In this document: positions 8,824-18,155 of the stretch, piece by piece
Numbering within the stretch: position 1 is the stretch's first letter
Layout of the letters: each line of letters starts with the position of its first letter
NCBI GenBank assembly: GCA_029259945.1
Contig: JAJDEF010000022.1
Location: 1 to 64,000 of the forward strand
Direction of reading: 5' to 3'
From: Planctomycetota bacterium
GTDB lineage: Bacteria; Planctomycetota; Planctomycetia; Pirellulales; Lacipirellulaceae
Length of the DNA: 64,000 bases
Notes under the pieces: generated by a model
Seen by the model: the letters and a program-made list of their open reading frames with translations, nothing else
Told to the model about the DNA's origin: nothing
Databases searched by the model: none
Translations under genes and position numbers: made by a program

Positions 8824-10782
8824 ATGCTGAGTCTATTTAGTGTGGTGGGGAACCGCCGTTTTCGATTCGAGGTCACTCGATCGCTTTTCGTTCTTACCCT
8901 AGCTACTGGCATGCTGAGTTGGGGAGCGTCTGGGCGGGTCTGGGCGGCTGTCTTTGCCTCGGGAGACGTTACTCCGCAGCAAACGTTTACCGACGTCAAC
9001 ATTGGCGGACAACTGGTAGACCTTGCCGTTCCCAATATTCCAAGCGGCGGTGGAGTAGTCACCGACGACGGGACTCCTGGCGGAACTCCTGCCGACCTAA
9101 TCGTTGGCGGGACTGGTGTGTTCTCAGGCACAACCCTTCCCGGTTTCCCCCCAATTGGTACGACCGTAGGAGATATTTCGATCAACAACCCTACCGGCAC
9201 GCTTCCGCTGATCGCCGACCATATTTTCATCGGCAAAGAAGCCAACGGCATCGGCCGCATTAGCATGAACGACTTTGGCACAACTCTAATTGCCAATGAC
9301 GATGCCACCGTCGGTCTCACCATCGGTGACATGGGACAAGGCGAACTCCAACTAGCCAACGGTGCCCGCATTCATGTCGGAATGTTCAACGCCGATCCAA
9401 CAATCCTGCGCTATGAAAATGGGGAAACCATCATCGGTAGTCAAGCAGACCTACTGGGCACCAACCAGTTTATCTCAAACGGAATTGTAGGACTGGACGG
9501 ATTTGGCACGTTGATGGAAACCGACACACTGACGGTCGCAGACGAAGGGAACGGCACTATCGAGCTTTCTGGAAAAGCCAATCTCGTGACTCTCGACTCT
9601 ACGCTTGGCGAAACTGCCGGTTCCTTGGGGCGTGTCTCGCTCACTGGCCTTGGCACTCGTTGGAACAATGTTGAGTTTGCCGGTGGTGCTGGTGCTGGAA
9701 AAATCACCATTGGCATGGCTGGCTCGGGGATCGTAGACATCAACAATCAAGCGGTAGTCGCGGCTGATAATGTCGAGGTCAATACTACCAGCTTTGTCAA
9801 CCTAAGCGGTGGAACGATCCAGACGACCAGCACCTCGGCCACCGCCATCGATAATAATGGCGTTATCCGAGGGAGCGGACGGATTGAAAGTGCTCTCACA
9901 ATTAAGGGCACAGGCGAGCTTCGCAACAAGGCCGACGTCAACAACATTCGCGAGACGCTGCTGGTCACGGGGCCTGTGGTCAACATGGGGACCATCGAAT
10001 CGATCGGCGGCGAGATGGAATTTGAAGACCTTGTGACCAACGACCTAGAAATCATCGCCCGTGACGCCATCATGCGATTTAGTGCTGGGCTGACGAATAC
10101 CGCCACGCTGGTGGTGGGCGGCGACTCGACCATTCATGGCACGATCACCCAAACCGGCGGCGAACTCACGGTACTTTCAGACAGCAGCTTACTCGTTATC
10201 GGCGACTTGACTTTTACCTCCGGCATCTTGAGCCTAGCGCTTGGCCCCGCGTCGGGTACGCTTGACGTCACTGGCATGGCGGAGTTGGGTGGAGCACTTT
10301 TTGATCTTAGCTACTCAGCCGGCATCGCGTCACAGACGGGCGATGCCTATCAAATTTTTCAAGCCGTCGGAGGAATCATGGGCTTCACTTCGCCCACCCC
10401 GGCCGTTGCAGATGGCCGCATTTGGGATATTACCCAAGTTGGTGATACGTTGGTCGCAACGGCAACCGGAGCGTTAGCTGTACCTGTCGGTGCCGACTTC
10501 AACGGTGACGGCATCGTCAACCAGTTGGACCTGAACGTCTGGGAATCGAACTTCGGCTCAACCGGTACCCCACCGATTCCCGGCGACGCCGACGGCGATG
10601 GCGATGTGGATGGTACCGATTTCCTAATCATCCAAGGAGATTTTGGCGGAGCGCCGACACCAGCCGTCGCAGCCGCCGGCGCGGTGCCAGAGCCCTCGAC
10701 AGCCCTGCTCCTAGTCTTCGGCAGCTTGCTGCTAGGCACCCGTTCGATGGGTCGCAAACGCCGAAACACTACAAAGTCATAA
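8824..10782 (+). CDS. Secreted autotransporter-like protein with dockerin loops and PEP-CTERM tail
   Basis: A 652-residue exported protein. The N-terminus has a signal peptide ending around residues 40-42 (VWAA). Residues about 45-540 are Gly/Thr/Asn-rich repeats with the look of a parallel beta-helix, as in the passenger repeats of planctomycete autotransporter-like proteins. Residues 555-610 carry two dockerin or EF-hand type calcium loops (FNGDGIVN and GDADGDGDVDGTDF). Residues 621-652 form a PEP-CTERM sorting signal: VPEP, a hydrophobic helix, then a basic tail RKRR. By analogy with PEP-CTERM/exosortase systems, the tail would be cleaved and the protein placed at the cell surface or in the matrix. 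No exosortase gene is visible here. A perfect 14-bp palindrome follows the stop by 15 bases. Confidence 0.8.
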   Translation: MLSLFSVVGNRRFRFEVTRSLFVLTLATGMLSWGASGRVWAAVFASGDVTPQQTFTDVNIGGQLVDLAVPNIPSGGGVVTDDGTPGGTPADLIVGGTGVFSGTTLPGFPPIGTTVGDISINNPTGTLPLIADHIFIGKEANGIGRISMNDFGTTLIANDDATVGLTIGDMGQGELQLANGARIHVGMFNADPTILRYENGETIIGSQADLLGTNQFISNGIVGLDGFGTLMETDTLTVADEGNGTIELSGKANLVTLDSTLGETAGSLGRVSLTGLGTRWNNVEFAGGAGAGKITIGMAGSGIVDINNQAVVAADNVEVNTTSFVNLSGGTIQTTSTSATAIDNNGVIRGSGRIESALTIKGTGELRNKADVNNIRETLLVTGPVVNMGTIESIGGEMEFEDLVTNDLEIIARDAIMRFSAGLTNTATLVVGGDSTIHGTITQTGGELTVLSDSSLLVIGDLTFTSGILSLALGPASGTLDVTGMAELGGALFDLSYSAGIASQTGDAYQIFQAVGGIMGFTSPTPAVADGRIWDITQVGDTLVATATGALAVPVGADFNGDGIVNQLDLNVWESNFGSTGTPPIPGDADGDGDVDGTDFLIIQGDFGGAPTPAVAAAGAVPEPSTALLLVFGSLLLGTRSMGRKRRNTTKS

Positions 10783-10797
10783 TAATTAAGTATTTGA

Positions 10798-10858
10798 ACC
10801 ACAGAGGACGCAGAGAAAATACTTAAGAAATCTCTGCGATCCCCGCGTCCTCTGTGGT
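10798..10858. repeat. CAGAGGACGC palindrome, copy 2
   Basis: Arms 10798-10811 (ACCACAGAGGACGC) and 10845-10858 are perfectly complementary over 14 bp. An inner AGAGA/TCTCT pair shortens the loop. It is followed by AATTCTTTTTTT, so on the + strand it could act as an intrinsic terminator for the PEP-CTERM gene. Confidence 0.8.
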
Positions 10859-10922
10859 AATTCTTTTTTTCCTGTCTTTGGTTGATCGCAGCACTGTAAA
10901 TTTGGCTCACGGATAGTAAAGC

Positions 10923-11492
10923 ATGCCAAACACCAAACCACGGCAGGGAGTGAGCCGAGGCGAGACCTACGCGCTGGCGGGGCTGGCCGTTGTTGCCGCG
11001 ATTTTGCTTTGGCCCAAAGGTGGCGGCGGAGGCCCACTCGCGCCGAATGAACGCATCGCGCTGCCGCCGCTGATGGCGCAAGGTTGGCTCAATTCGGACG
11101 GCCCGATTTCAAAGGAACATCTAGCGGGCAAAATCGTCGTCGTCGATTGCTGGGCAACTTGGTGCGTCCCTTGTCGCATCGCCATGCCGCGATTGGCGAA
11201 GCTCTACGCCCAATACCAACCGATGGGCGTCGAGTTCATCGGCCTGACCTCAGAAACCGAAGCAGAGCGCGAGGTGGTCGAAGGTTATATTTCCTCGGTC
11301 GAGGGTTTCGATTGGCCTGTCGGCTACGGTGCCTTCCCGACGCTAGACATGCTTGGTATCGAGGTATTTCCGACCATCTACGTTTTCGGCCCCGACGGAA
11401 GCTCAATTTGGCGAGGCAACCACCTCGACGGCATCACCGACATCCTCGACCAAACCCTCGCTACGATGTCTGTAGGAGGCGCTAGTAATTAG
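10923..11492 (+). CDS. TlpA-like membrane-anchored thioredoxin
   Basis: A 189-residue protein with an N-terminal anchor (residues 16-30) and a periplasmic thioredoxin fold. The active site is WCVPC, with Cys81 and Cys84, and the cis-proline is Pro150 in the motif FPT. This matches the TlpA/ResA class, which reduces disulfides of exported proteins or apocytochromes. The electron donor and partner are not visible in the neighbourhood. Unlike many planctomycete versions it is a single-domain protein. Its last codons (GASN) run into a 7-base-period tract that continues past the stop. Confidence 0.8.
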   Translation: MPNTKPRQGVSRGETYALAGLAVVAAILLWPKGGGGGPLAPNERIALPPLMAQGWLNSDGPISKEHLAGKIVVVDCWATWCVPCRIAMPRLAKLYAQYQPMGVEFIGLTSETEAEREVVEGYISSVEGFDWPVGYGAFPTLDMLGIEVFPTIYVFGPDGSSIWRGNHLDGITDILDQTLATMSVGGASN

Positions 11493-11518
11493 GCGCGAGG
11501 CGCTAGTTGTGAGGCGAG
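11477..11518 (+). repeat. 7-base-period tract at a gene end
   Basis: Six successive 7-base units: AGGCGCT, AGTAATT, AGGCGCG, AGGCGCT, AGTTGTG and AGGCGAG. The tract overlaps the stop codon of the thioredoxin gene and fills the gap to the convergent gene. Confidence 0.7.
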
Positions 11519-11524
11519 CTCGTT

Positions 11525-12517
11525 TTACAATTGAATGCGGACGAACTTGATGCTTGGTTTTGCTCCGCCTGGCAGAGCTTGGGCGGTTGCGAAGTCAGAC
11601 GCATAGCGACGCCGTTTGCGTGACTGCTCGGGCATGCGGAAATTATCGCCCTTTTGTAAGATCGTTCGTGCGAGAGGCATCTCGCCAAATGCACGTGTGC
11701 CGGACGACTCCACAGGGAACCAAAATTCGGTGCCGGCCTCGTCTTCGAGGCAAAACTCGGCGTAGCTATGCTCGTGTACCCAAACAATTCGGGCAGGGAT
11801 CTTATTGGTTCGACATAGGCCGACAAACAAGGCACTGATGTTTTGGCAATCGCCCTCGCCATCTCGCAGCGTTTCGAGGGCCGACTTATCGGGCCCCTCT
11901 AAATACTCCACCGTATCTTGGGTGAAATCATAAATCGCCTCGACACGTTGCCAATCGGTCGCCGACTCGTCCCACTCGGCAAAAAGCGTCTTCGAAACTT
12001 TCCGCAGCTTCGAGTGATTCGTCTCGATGTAGGGGCTACGTCCCAAATAGACCTTCAGGTTGCGCCCAGGCTTTGCAGGAATCTTTAGGTTCGACGTTTC
12101 CTCAGGCGGCAAGATCACTCGGGTACGCACTTCAAACGTCATCAGAGCGTGAGCCTTCTCGCCTTGTTCTAAACGGGGAATCGAAACCAACATTTGCCGA
12201 ACGCCCTGATCGAGCATCCGGTATTCGATCTCGCTGACGTGCGATGTGACATCTTCTTCAATCAACTCGACTTGCTGCTCGGCGCAAGGAAACGGCACGG
12301 CCACGATGGCTAGAATATTATGCGCTGAGCTACCCCGTGTCTTTGCCGTGACGCCAACTCGGTAATGCGTAATCTGCGTCGCCCCATAACGAATCGGAGA
12401 ATCCGCCCCTTGCTTTTTGATCTGTGCCCCAACGTCGGGAGCAAAAGCGCAGAGAGTTGCAACGGTTAGAATGAAACGGGGAAATCTAGTTGATCGATGG
12501 TAGGTAAAAAAATTCAT
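11525..12517 (-). CDS. Secreted transglutaminase-like cysteine protein
   Basis: The start at 12517 gives 330 residues with a clear signal peptide (about residues 1-32, ending VGAQ). A longer frame from 12640 would translate the hairpin at 12560-12631 and is rejected. The N-terminal half is beta-rich. The C-terminal half is a transglutaminase-like (papain-fold) core with Cys224 in GEGDCQN, His250 in HEHSYAEF and a possible third residue Glu270 in PVESSG, where Asp is usual. Such proteins in bacteria are usually peptidases or crosslinkers acting outside the cytoplasm; the substrate is unknown. It converges with the thioredoxin gene. Confidence 0.75.
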   Translation of the reverse strand: MNFFTYHRSTRFPRFILTVATLCAFAPDVGAQIKKQGADSPIRYGATQITHYRVGVTAKTRGSSAHNILAIVAVPFPCAEQQVELIEEDVTSHVSEIEYRMLDQGVRQMLVSIPRLEQGEKAHALMTFEVRTRVILPPEETSNLKIPAKPGRNLKVYLGRSPYIETNHSKLRKVSKTLFAEWDESATDWQRVEAIYDFTQDTVEYLEGPDKSALETLRDGEGDCQNISALFVGLCRTNKIPARIVWVHEHSYAEFCLEDEAGTEFWFPVESSGTRAFGEMPLARTILQKGDNFRMPEQSRKRRRYASDFATAQALPGGAKPSIKFVRIQL

Positions 12518-12559
12518 ATTGCGAGTTCCCAGTGGACCGACACAGCTGAATTGAGGGGG

Positions 12560-12635
<76 letters not shown>

Positions 12636-12761
12636 AACATGGCAATCCAGCCGTGTTAAGGCACTGGTGCTTTGTCAAAGCTTAATCTCAGTTTTCATTC
12701 TACGCTGCGAAACCTGATGAATGTGTCACCTAGATTACGAAACAGCAAACTTTCAACGCGC

Positions 12762-12805
12762 AAAAAAGCCGCCCGACCGTGTTCAGGATGGCACAGTCGA
12801 GCGAC
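12762..12805 (-). terminator. Intrinsic terminator, - strand
   Basis: Read on the - strand, a 14-bp stem (12792-12805 with 12768-12781) pairs completely if three G-U pairs are allowed. It has a 10-base loop and is followed by TTTTTTG. It lies about 190 bases past the stop of the Cys-rich lipoprotein gene and is the only plausible terminator for it. Confidence 0.7.
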
Positions 12806-12912
12806 TTTCGCGTTTATTTTCTGGTGACGTCGTGCTGACTTGGGCAGGCCCAGTGGTTGGGAAGTGAGGAAGGTCGATATTCCCCTGCCAAGCAAGTCAA
12901 CACGTCGTAACG

Positions 12913-12994
12913 CTTTTTTACAGCCGGTTTCAAAACCCACTTTCGGCACGAAAATCTCCGGCCGTGGGATACTTTTCTGGAGTTTTCAAACCGC
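12913..12994 (-). repeat. Dispersed repeat with GGTTTCAA ends, copy 2
   Basis: Reverse-orientation copy of the unit at 8685-8764. It shares the blocks CAGCCGGTTTCAAAAC and GGCCGTGGGAT plus the inverted ends; the middle is diverged. It directly follows the stop of the lipoprotein gene at 12997. Confidence 0.7.
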
Positions 12995-12996
12995 CA

Positions 12997-13419
12997 CTAG
13001 TTCACGCCGACAGGACGCGGATCCACCTGCGATCTTGTATCCGAGCCGCCTTCGATGGGAACTTCTGAACCAGGAACCAGGTAGCCCTGGTCGTACGTTG
13101 TAGTGGCTCCACATTCTGGGCAGGCTCCCTCGATGTATCCCTGTTCGCACGGCACTTGGCATGGATTACACGAAGGGCAGGCGGGGGCAACCTGAGGGCA
13201 ACAATTCATTTGTGGTAGTACGCGTTGCAACAGGGGCGCCGGCGTGGCGGTTGCTATTGGTGCGCCAATCGCCATGGGCGCACCGATCATCGCAGGAGTC
13301 GCTCTCACGGTTCCGGCACAGGGTGACCCTCGCCGGAAAAAATTACGACACTTGGTGCAACCTGTTGAACTGGCCATCACGACAGTAACCAGAGTCAGTA
13401 GAATTGACATTTTCCTCAT
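12997..13419 (-). CDS. Small Cys-rich lipoprotein
   Basis: The start at 13419 gives 140 residues and has a GGAG ribosome site 8 bases upstream. The N-terminus is a lipoprotein signal peptide with Cys21 (STGC) as the likely lipidated residue. The mature part has a repeated hydrophobic stretch (MIGAPMAIGAPIA) and a Cys-rich segment with CPSC, NPC, VPC and CPEC pairs between about residues 80 and 115, which suggests metal binding or disulfides. I recognise no family. It stands alone between the transglutaminase-like gene and the divergent aminotransferase gene. Confidence 0.65.
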   Translation of the reverse strand: MRKMSILLTLVTVVMASSTGCTKCRNFFRRGSPCAGTVRATPAMIGAPMAIGAPIATATPAPLLQRVLPQMNCCPQVAPACPSCNPCQVPCEQGYIEGACPECGATTTYDQGYLVPGSEVPIEGGSDTRSQVDPRPVGVN

Positions 13420-13495
13420 GATAGTAACTCCGGCGGGAGGCACCCTTGGCTGGGTAATAGGGGAGGGACGCTTGTCTTAAACGCTCTTGCAAACT

Positions 13496-13539
13496 GGTGA
13501 CGAAAGCCCGACCATTCGGAAGCAATCGTCCGGCTCACC
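13496..13539 (-). other. Possible structured leader of the Cys-rich lipoprotein gene
   Basis: Within the 414-base gap between the lipoprotein gene and the aminotransferase gene, the - strand folds as GGTGA...TCACC enclosing GCCGGAC...GTCGGGC, with one mismatch. It lies about 77-120 bases upstream of the lipoprotein start. It may be a 5' leader hairpin or an upstream terminator. I could not match it to a known riboswitch. The rest of the gap (13540-13833) shows nothing I can support. Confidence 0.3.
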
Positions 13540-13833
13540 TTCGTGTTTGTAGACGGGGGGCTAGCAACTCTACATCACTCTGAATGATGTGCAAACGAAA
13601 CATGCCAATTTTTTGCATCATTTTTCGCCAGAGCGATGTTGAATAATTGTTGCGTTGCGCAGAACCGTAAGGAGTGCATCTCTCGTGCGAGTTATAGTGG
13701 CTCTACAAGCGTCAAATCGGGAATCATCCGTCACCAGTCCCTTAGGTCAAACCTAGTAACCCTATGGAGTAATTTCCTTCTCCATGAAAATCCTGCCCTA
13801 CGCGCTCCGCATCTTGCATGCCATATTAAGCCT

Positions 13834-14742
13834 ATGACGACTGCATCTGCCTACCTCAACGGCAAGTGGATTCCTAGCCAGGATCTGAGCCTTCCGATCG
13901 ACGACCTGGGTTTTATTTGGGGAGCGACGGTGGTCGAGCGTCTACGGACGTTCCAAGGCAAGCTATTCCGTCCCGACGAACATTTCCGTCGTCTTCACCG
14001 TTCGTTAACAATCGTCGGTTGGGACGCCGATACGATTTGCTCACAAGTCTCGGAAGCCTGCAATGCCTTCCTTGAGCGCAACGCATCACTGTTCCTCGAG
14101 GGCGACGATTGGAACGTGGTGGTTTTCATCACACCGGGCAAAACCCTCGATGCCCGTCAGCCAACCGTTTGTGTACACGGTCAGCCATTACCGTTCCAAA
14201 ACTGGGCGCACCAGTATCAGGCAGGTGTCTGCTGCTCGATCGTCGACGTTCGACAAATCTCTGCGAACTGTTGGCCTGCCGAACTCAAATGTCGCAGCCG
14301 CATGCACTATTTTCTCGCCGAACAACAAGCAAGAAAAACGGTGCCTGACTCGCAAGCGATCCTTCTCGACCAAGATGGCCACATCGGCGAATCCTCCACC
14401 GCCAACGTAGTGGCCTACTACCAAGACCGCGGATTGGTGACCCCCCGGCGCGACAAGGTCCTCCCGGGCGTCAGCCAGCAAGTGCTCTTCGAGATCGCCG
14501 ATTCCCTCGACCTTCCACATATTGAAGACGACTTAACTCCAACACAACTGGCCCAAGCGGACGAGATTTTCCTGACCAGCACCTCGATCTGTCTTCTGCC
14601 GGTCGTGAAACTCGACGAGAGGAATGTCTCGAACGGAAAACCTGGGCCCATCTACGAGCAACTTCTATCCGCTTGGTCTAAGCTCGTTGGTACCAACATC
14701 CCAGCCCAGGCCCAAACATTCGCCCAGCGAGGCACTGCGTAG
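13834..14742 (+). CDS. Class IV PLP aminotransferase (branched-chain aminotransferase / aminodeoxychorismate lyase family)
   Basis: A 302-residue protein of fold-type IV PLP enzymes. The lysine that should bind PLP is Lys152 (AELKCRSRMHYF), and the family glutamate near the cofactor nitrogen is Glu186 in IGESSTANV. The N-terminal motif DLGFIWGATVVERLRTF matches the branched-chain aminotransferase, D-amino acid aminotransferase and PabC group. The substrate cannot be decided from the sequence; the PabC-like length and lack of the extended IlvE motifs lean toward an ADC lyase or D-amino acid enzyme. The ATG at 13834 is chosen because upstream residues look non-conserved. It precedes ffh by about 110 bases. 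Confidence 0.75.
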   Translation: MTTASAYLNGKWIPSQDLSLPIDDLGFIWGATVVERLRTFQGKLFRPDEHFRRLHRSLTIVGWDADTICSQVSEACNAFLERNASLFLEGDDWNVVVFITPGKTLDARQPTVCVHGQPLPFQNWAHQYQAGVCCSIVDVRQISANCWPAELKCRSRMHYFLAEQQARKTVPDSQAILLDQDGHIGESSTANVVAYYQDRGLVTPRRDKVLPGVSQQVLFEIADSLDLPHIEDDLTPTQLAQADEIFLTSTSICLLPVVKLDERNVSNGKPGPIYEQLLSAWSKLVGTNIPAQAQTFAQRGTA

Positions 14743-14850
14743 TCTCTTAGGTAAGCATTGCTCATCCCCCCATATTTCCGATAGAATCGCGGGTTCCTAT
14801 TCAATCTCGCAGGCCTATTGCCTGATCGATGCAACCACCGGTATTTCCCT

Positions 14851-16332
14851 ATGTTTGAAGCTCTGCAAGACGGACTCTCTGGCGCGCTGAAGTCGCTTCG
14901 TGGTCGCGGCAAGATGACCGAAGCGAACATGCGCGAGGGGCTCAAGCTCGTCGAAAAGTCGCTGCTCGAAGCCGATGTCAGTTTTACGGTCGTCCAAGAG
15001 TTCATGGCTCGCGTCACCGAACAATCCCTCGGCGAACGCGTCCTCAAAGCGCTTGACCCTAGCGAGCAAATTGTCGGCATCGTCCATCAAGAGTTGATCA
15101 ACTTGATGGGGCCAGTCGACCACTCACTTCATCTACTAGGCAAATCTGAAGTCTCGGTGCTGATGCTTTGCGGACTGCAGGGTTCAGGCAAAACGACCAC
15201 CTGTGGCAAATTGGGTCGAACCCTCAAGGCTAGCGGCCGATCTCCGCTTTTAGTTGCAGCCGACCTACAGCGCCCTGCGGCAATCGACCAGTTACACGTT
15301 CTCGGCGAGCAACTCGATATCCCCGTCTTTTCAGACCGGGGCGAGCAAGACCCGGTGAAAGTCTGCAAAGCGGCAGTCCAACAAGCCAAGAAGCTGGGTG
15401 CGGATGTCGTTATTCTCGACACCGCCGGTCGGCTGCACGTCGACGACGAGCTGATGAAGCAGCTCGAACGTGTTGACCGCCAATGTAATCCCAACCAGAT
15501 CTATCTGGTTGTTGATGGCATGACAGGCCAAGACGCGGTCAACAGTGCCAAAGTCTTTAACGATGCCTTAGAGCTTGATGGTGTCATTATTACCAAGCTC
15601 GATGGCGACGCTCGTGGGGGTGCTGCCCTATCGGTCAAACAGGTGACAGGCGTCCCCGTCAAATTCGTGGGTACTGGCGAGCATCTCGATGCCCTCGAAG
15701 AATTCCACCCCGACCGCATGGCGGGCCGTATTCTTGGCCAAGGCGATATCCTCAGTCTCGTCGAGAAAGCTCAGCAGGAATTCGACGAAGACGAGATGAA
15801 GGCCCAGGAAGATCGGCTCCGCAAAGGCGAATTTACGCTCGAAGATTTCAAAAAACAGCTTACCCAGATCAAACGTCTCGGCCCCATGCAAAAAGTGATG
15901 GGCATGATCCCCGGTATGGGCAACATGGCGGATGCCATGGGCGATGCCGACCCCGAACAAGACATGAAACGGCTGTTCGGCATCATTGACGCGATGACGC
16001 CCAGCGAGCGCCAAGATCCCACCAAGGTCATTGATCAGAACCGACGCCGGCGTATTGCAGCGGGCTCGGGAGTCGAGCCCCACGAGGTCAACGATCTGGT
16101 CAAACAGTTCGACGTCATGTCCCAAATGATGACCTCAATGGCAGGAAAAGGGATGCGGGAGCGGATGAAAATGGTCCGTGAAATGCAGTCCTCGCTCTCG
16201 AACCCGAATGGCCAACTCACCAAGAAAAAATTGGGGAGCGGCAAACGCCTTAACCCCAAGGAAAAGGCCAAACTAAAAAAACAACGGGAAAAAGAGTTGC
16301 GACGGAGAAAACGGGAGAAACGTGGCGGATAG
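14851..16332 (+). CDS. ffh: Signal recognition particle GTPase Ffh
   Basis: A 493-residue SRP54/Ffh protein, which binds signal sequences and SRP RNA and delivers nascent membrane proteins to FtsY. The N domain covers about residues 1-95. The GTPase domain has the P-loop [11 protein letters not shown] (about 107-117), [15 protein letters not shown] and the family motif DLQRPAA. The methionine-rich M domain follows ([19 protein letters not shown]) and ends in a Lys/Arg-rich tail of about 30 residues. The ATG at 14851 is used because the family begins MFE.L. It heads the rpsP-trmD-rplS group. No SRP RNA gene was found nearby. Confidence 0.97.
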   Translation: MFEALQDGLSGALKSLRGRGKMTEANMREGLKLVEKSLLEADVSFTVVQEFMARVTEQSLGERVLKALDPSEQIVGIVHQELINLMGPVDHSLHLLGKSEVSVLMLCGLQGSGKTTTCGKLGRTLKASGRSPLLVAADLQRPAAIDQLHVLGEQLDIPVFSDRGEQDPVKVCKAAVQQAKKLGADVVILDTAGRLHVDDELMKQLERVDRQCNPNQIYLVVDGMTGQDAVNSAKVFNDALELDGVIITKLDGDARGGAALSVKQVTGVPVKFVGTGEHLDALEEFHPDRMAGRILGQGDILSLVEKAQQEFDEDEMKAQEDRLRKGEFTLEDFKKQLTQIKRLGPMQKVMGMIPGMGNMADAMGDADPEQDMKRLFGIIDAMTPSERQDPTKVIDQNRRRRIAAGSGVEPHEVNDLVKQFDVMSQMMTSMAGKGMRERMKMVREMQSSLSNPNGQLTKKKLGSGKRLNPKEKAKLKKQREKELRRRKREKRGG

Positions 16333-16445
16333 CATCGGCAGCCTCCCTTGCCCAGCCTTCTCGTTCCGTGCGAAAAAGACGCAAATCGAAGCCTGATGCC
16401 CCTTGTCAGCCCCCCCCTAAATCTGCGAACATGTGAGATTCGTAT

Positions 16446-16460
16446 GCCGCTAGAAGCGGC
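16446..16460 (+). other. Short hairpin upstream of rpsP
   Basis: GCCGCT AGA AGCGGC forms a perfect 6-bp stem in the 156-base ffh-rpsP gap, 28 bases before the rpsP start. It has no U-run, so it is more likely a leader structure than a terminator. Confidence 0.4.
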
Positions 16461-16488
16461 GTAGTAACATACCAGCGAGGAGAGCTAC

Positions 16489-17007
16489 GTGGCAGTTAGA
16501 ATTCGCATGAAAAAAATGGGTCGGGCGCATCGACCTTTCTATCGCGTCTGTGCGTTTGATCATCACGCCCCCCGTGATGGGCGACCGATTGAAGAATTAG
16601 GTACCTACGACACCAGCGTCCCTAATACCGACGCCCGGGCTGTGCTGAACAACGAGCGCATCGACTACTGGCTCAGCGTTGGTGCCCTACCCTCTGAAAA
16701 AGTTGCCGTGTTGATCAAAAAGTACGGCAGCAGCGGCACCCACCTCGAACAACAAAAGTCAGCTCTCGAAAAAATGGCCGACCCAAGAGTCATCCCCGAT
16801 CCGGGTGCCCCTGCTTCGTTGCCGAAGAAGCCCGAAGAACCGAAATCAGAGGAAGCAGTAGCGGCCCCCGCCGAAGAGACTGCATCTCCAGCGGCAGAAT
16901 CGGCTCCTGCCAAAGAAGCAGCTGCACCTGCAGAAGAAACAGCCACTGCCGAAGCTCCGGCCGACGAAACTCCCTCGAAAGAGGAGGAGGCTTCGAAGTC
17001 GGAGTAA
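16489..17007 (+). CDS. rpsP: 30S ribosomal protein S16 with acidic extension
   Basis: The GTG start at 16489 is fixed by a strong GAGGAGAG site at 16477-16484 and by the conserved S16 opening MAVRIRMKKMGR. Residues 1-95 are a complete S16, needed for 30S assembly. Residues about 96-172 form an Ala/Glu/Pro-rich acidic tail (repeats such as PAEETAS and EAPADET), doubling the usual 80-90 residue length. The tail is probably disordered. It is followed 18 bases later by trmD, with no rimM between them. Confidence 0.97.
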   Translation: MAVRIRMKKMGRAHRPFYRVCAFDHHAPRDGRPIEELGTYDTSVPNTDARAVLNNERIDYWLSVGALPSEKVAVLIKKYGSSGTHLEQQKSALEKMADPRVIPDPGAPASLPKKPEEPKSEEAVAAPAEETASPAAESAPAKEAAAPAEETATAEAPADETPSKEEEASKSE

Positions 17008-17025
17008 TAACCCGACCAGCCACGA

Positions 17026-17748
17026 ATGCGTTTCGATGTGCTAACCCTGTTCCCAGAAATCTTTTCTGGCTACATGACCCAGAGCTTATTAAAGCTCGCC
17101 ATCGACCGCTCTCTGGTTGAACTGAACTTACATAACATTCGCGATTGGAGTCGCGATAAACACCACAGCGTCGACGATCGCCCATTTGGTGGCGGCCCTG
17201 GCATGGTCATCAGTGCCGAGCCAACGGTCGAAGCCGTCGAGGCAGTTCAAGCCACGGACAGCGAGCCTGGGCATCTTGTGATGCTCACGCCCCAAGGAAG
17301 AAAACTTGACCAACCACTGGTTGAACAACTCGCCCAGCACAAGCGGCTATTACTCTTGTGTGGACGATACGAGGGGTTCGACCAGCGGGTTAGCGATATC
17401 CTAAAACCAGACGAAGTCTCCATTGGCGATTTTGTGCTCAATGGGGGCGAAGTGGCAGCAATGACCGTCATCGACGCCGTCATTCGGCTGGTACCAGGAG
17501 TTTTGGGAGACGAAGATAGCAGCCGATTCGATTCGTTTTCGCACGGAGATCGGCTTTTAGAACACGCACAATACACGCGTCCACGCGAATACCGTGGGCT
17601 CGAAGTACCCGAAGTCCTGCTCAGCGGCGATCATCAACAGATCGCCCGCTGGAGGCAAGAAAATAGTATCCAGCGGACAAGTCAGCGGAGAGCCGACCTG
17701 TTGCCCGAAAAAAATAAGGGAAAGAACGATGAGCCAAGAAATTCTTAA
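17026..17748 (+). CDS. trmD: tRNA (guanine-37-N1) methyltransferase TrmD
   Basis: A 240-residue SPOUT methyltransferase that makes m1G37 in tRNAs and so limits frameshifting. Visible motifs are [11 protein letters not shown] at the start, [12 protein letters not shown], the knot motif [13 protein letters not shown] and [11 protein letters not shown], all typical of TrmD rather than archaeal Trm5. The last 20 bases overlap the start of rplS, suggesting translational coupling. The C-terminal residues encoded in the overlap are not conserved. Confidence 0.96.
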   Translation: MRFDVLTLFPEIFSGYMTQSLLKLAIDRSLVELNLHNIRDWSRDKHHSVDDRPFGGGPGMVISAEPTVEAVEAVQATDSEPGHLVMLTPQGRKLDQPLVEQLAQHKRLLLLCGRYEGFDQRVSDILKPDEVSIGDFVLNGGEVAAMTVIDAVIRLVPGVLGDEDSSRFDSFSHGDRLLEHAQYTRPREYRGLEVPEVLLSGDHQQIARWRQENSIQRTSQRRADLLPEKNKGKNDEPRNS

Positions 17749-18100
17749 TCACGTCGAAAAATCGAACCTCCGGGAAGATTGCCCCAAATTTGATATCGGC
17801 GACACGGTCGATGTTCACACCAAAATCCACGAAGGCGAAAAAGAACGCATCCAGGTCTTCTCGGGTGTGGTCATCGCTCGCAATGGATCGGGCACTCGCG
17901 AAATGTTTACGGTCCGACGAATCGTCGCCGGGCAAGGGGTTGAGCGTAAGTTCCCTCTCCATTCGCCTCGCATCGCCAAGGTAGAAGTCAAACGCAGCGG
18001 TGTCGTTCGCCGAGCCAAACTCTTCTATCTCCGCGAGCGCACAGGCAAGGCCGTCCGCCTCAAAGAGCGCCGCGTCGACCGCAACAAAACCAAGGCCTAG
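17729..18100 (+). CDS. rplS: 50S ribosomal protein L19
   Basis: A 123-residue L19, located at the 30S-50S interface. The family motifs [19 protein letters not shown] and [19 protein letters not shown] are present. The ATG at 17729 has an AAGGGAAAG site upstream and lies inside the end of trmD. The C-terminal basic tail (RVDRNKTKA) is slightly extended. Confidence 0.96.
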   Translation: MSQEILNHVEKSNLREDCPKFDIGDTVDVHTKIHEGEKERIQVFSGVVIARNGSGTREMFTVRRIVAGQGVERKFPLHSPRIAKVEVKRSGVVRRAKLFYLRERTGKAVRLKERRVDRNKTKA

Positions 18101-18155
18101 TCGCCACGAATACCAGTCATCCCAGGCACGGATGCCGCGCACTTCGAGCTGCGCC

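Noticed and set aside
8628-8840. Overlapping 70-residue frames in both directions within a repeat
   Set aside because: They arise from the palindromic ends of the dispersed repeat and have no independent support.
12762-12805. The same stem as a + strand terminator
   Set aside because: Only the - strand gives a T-run after the stem. On the + strand the three G-U pairs become A-C mismatches.
13496-13539. A cyclic-di-GMP riboswitch in the leader of the Cys-rich lipoprotein gene
   Set aside because: The conserved unpaired bases and second stem expected for that class are not present.
13636-13833. A longer N-terminus for the class IV aminotransferase
   Set aside because: The family core begins at MTTASAYLNG (13834), and the upstream residues have no family resemblance.
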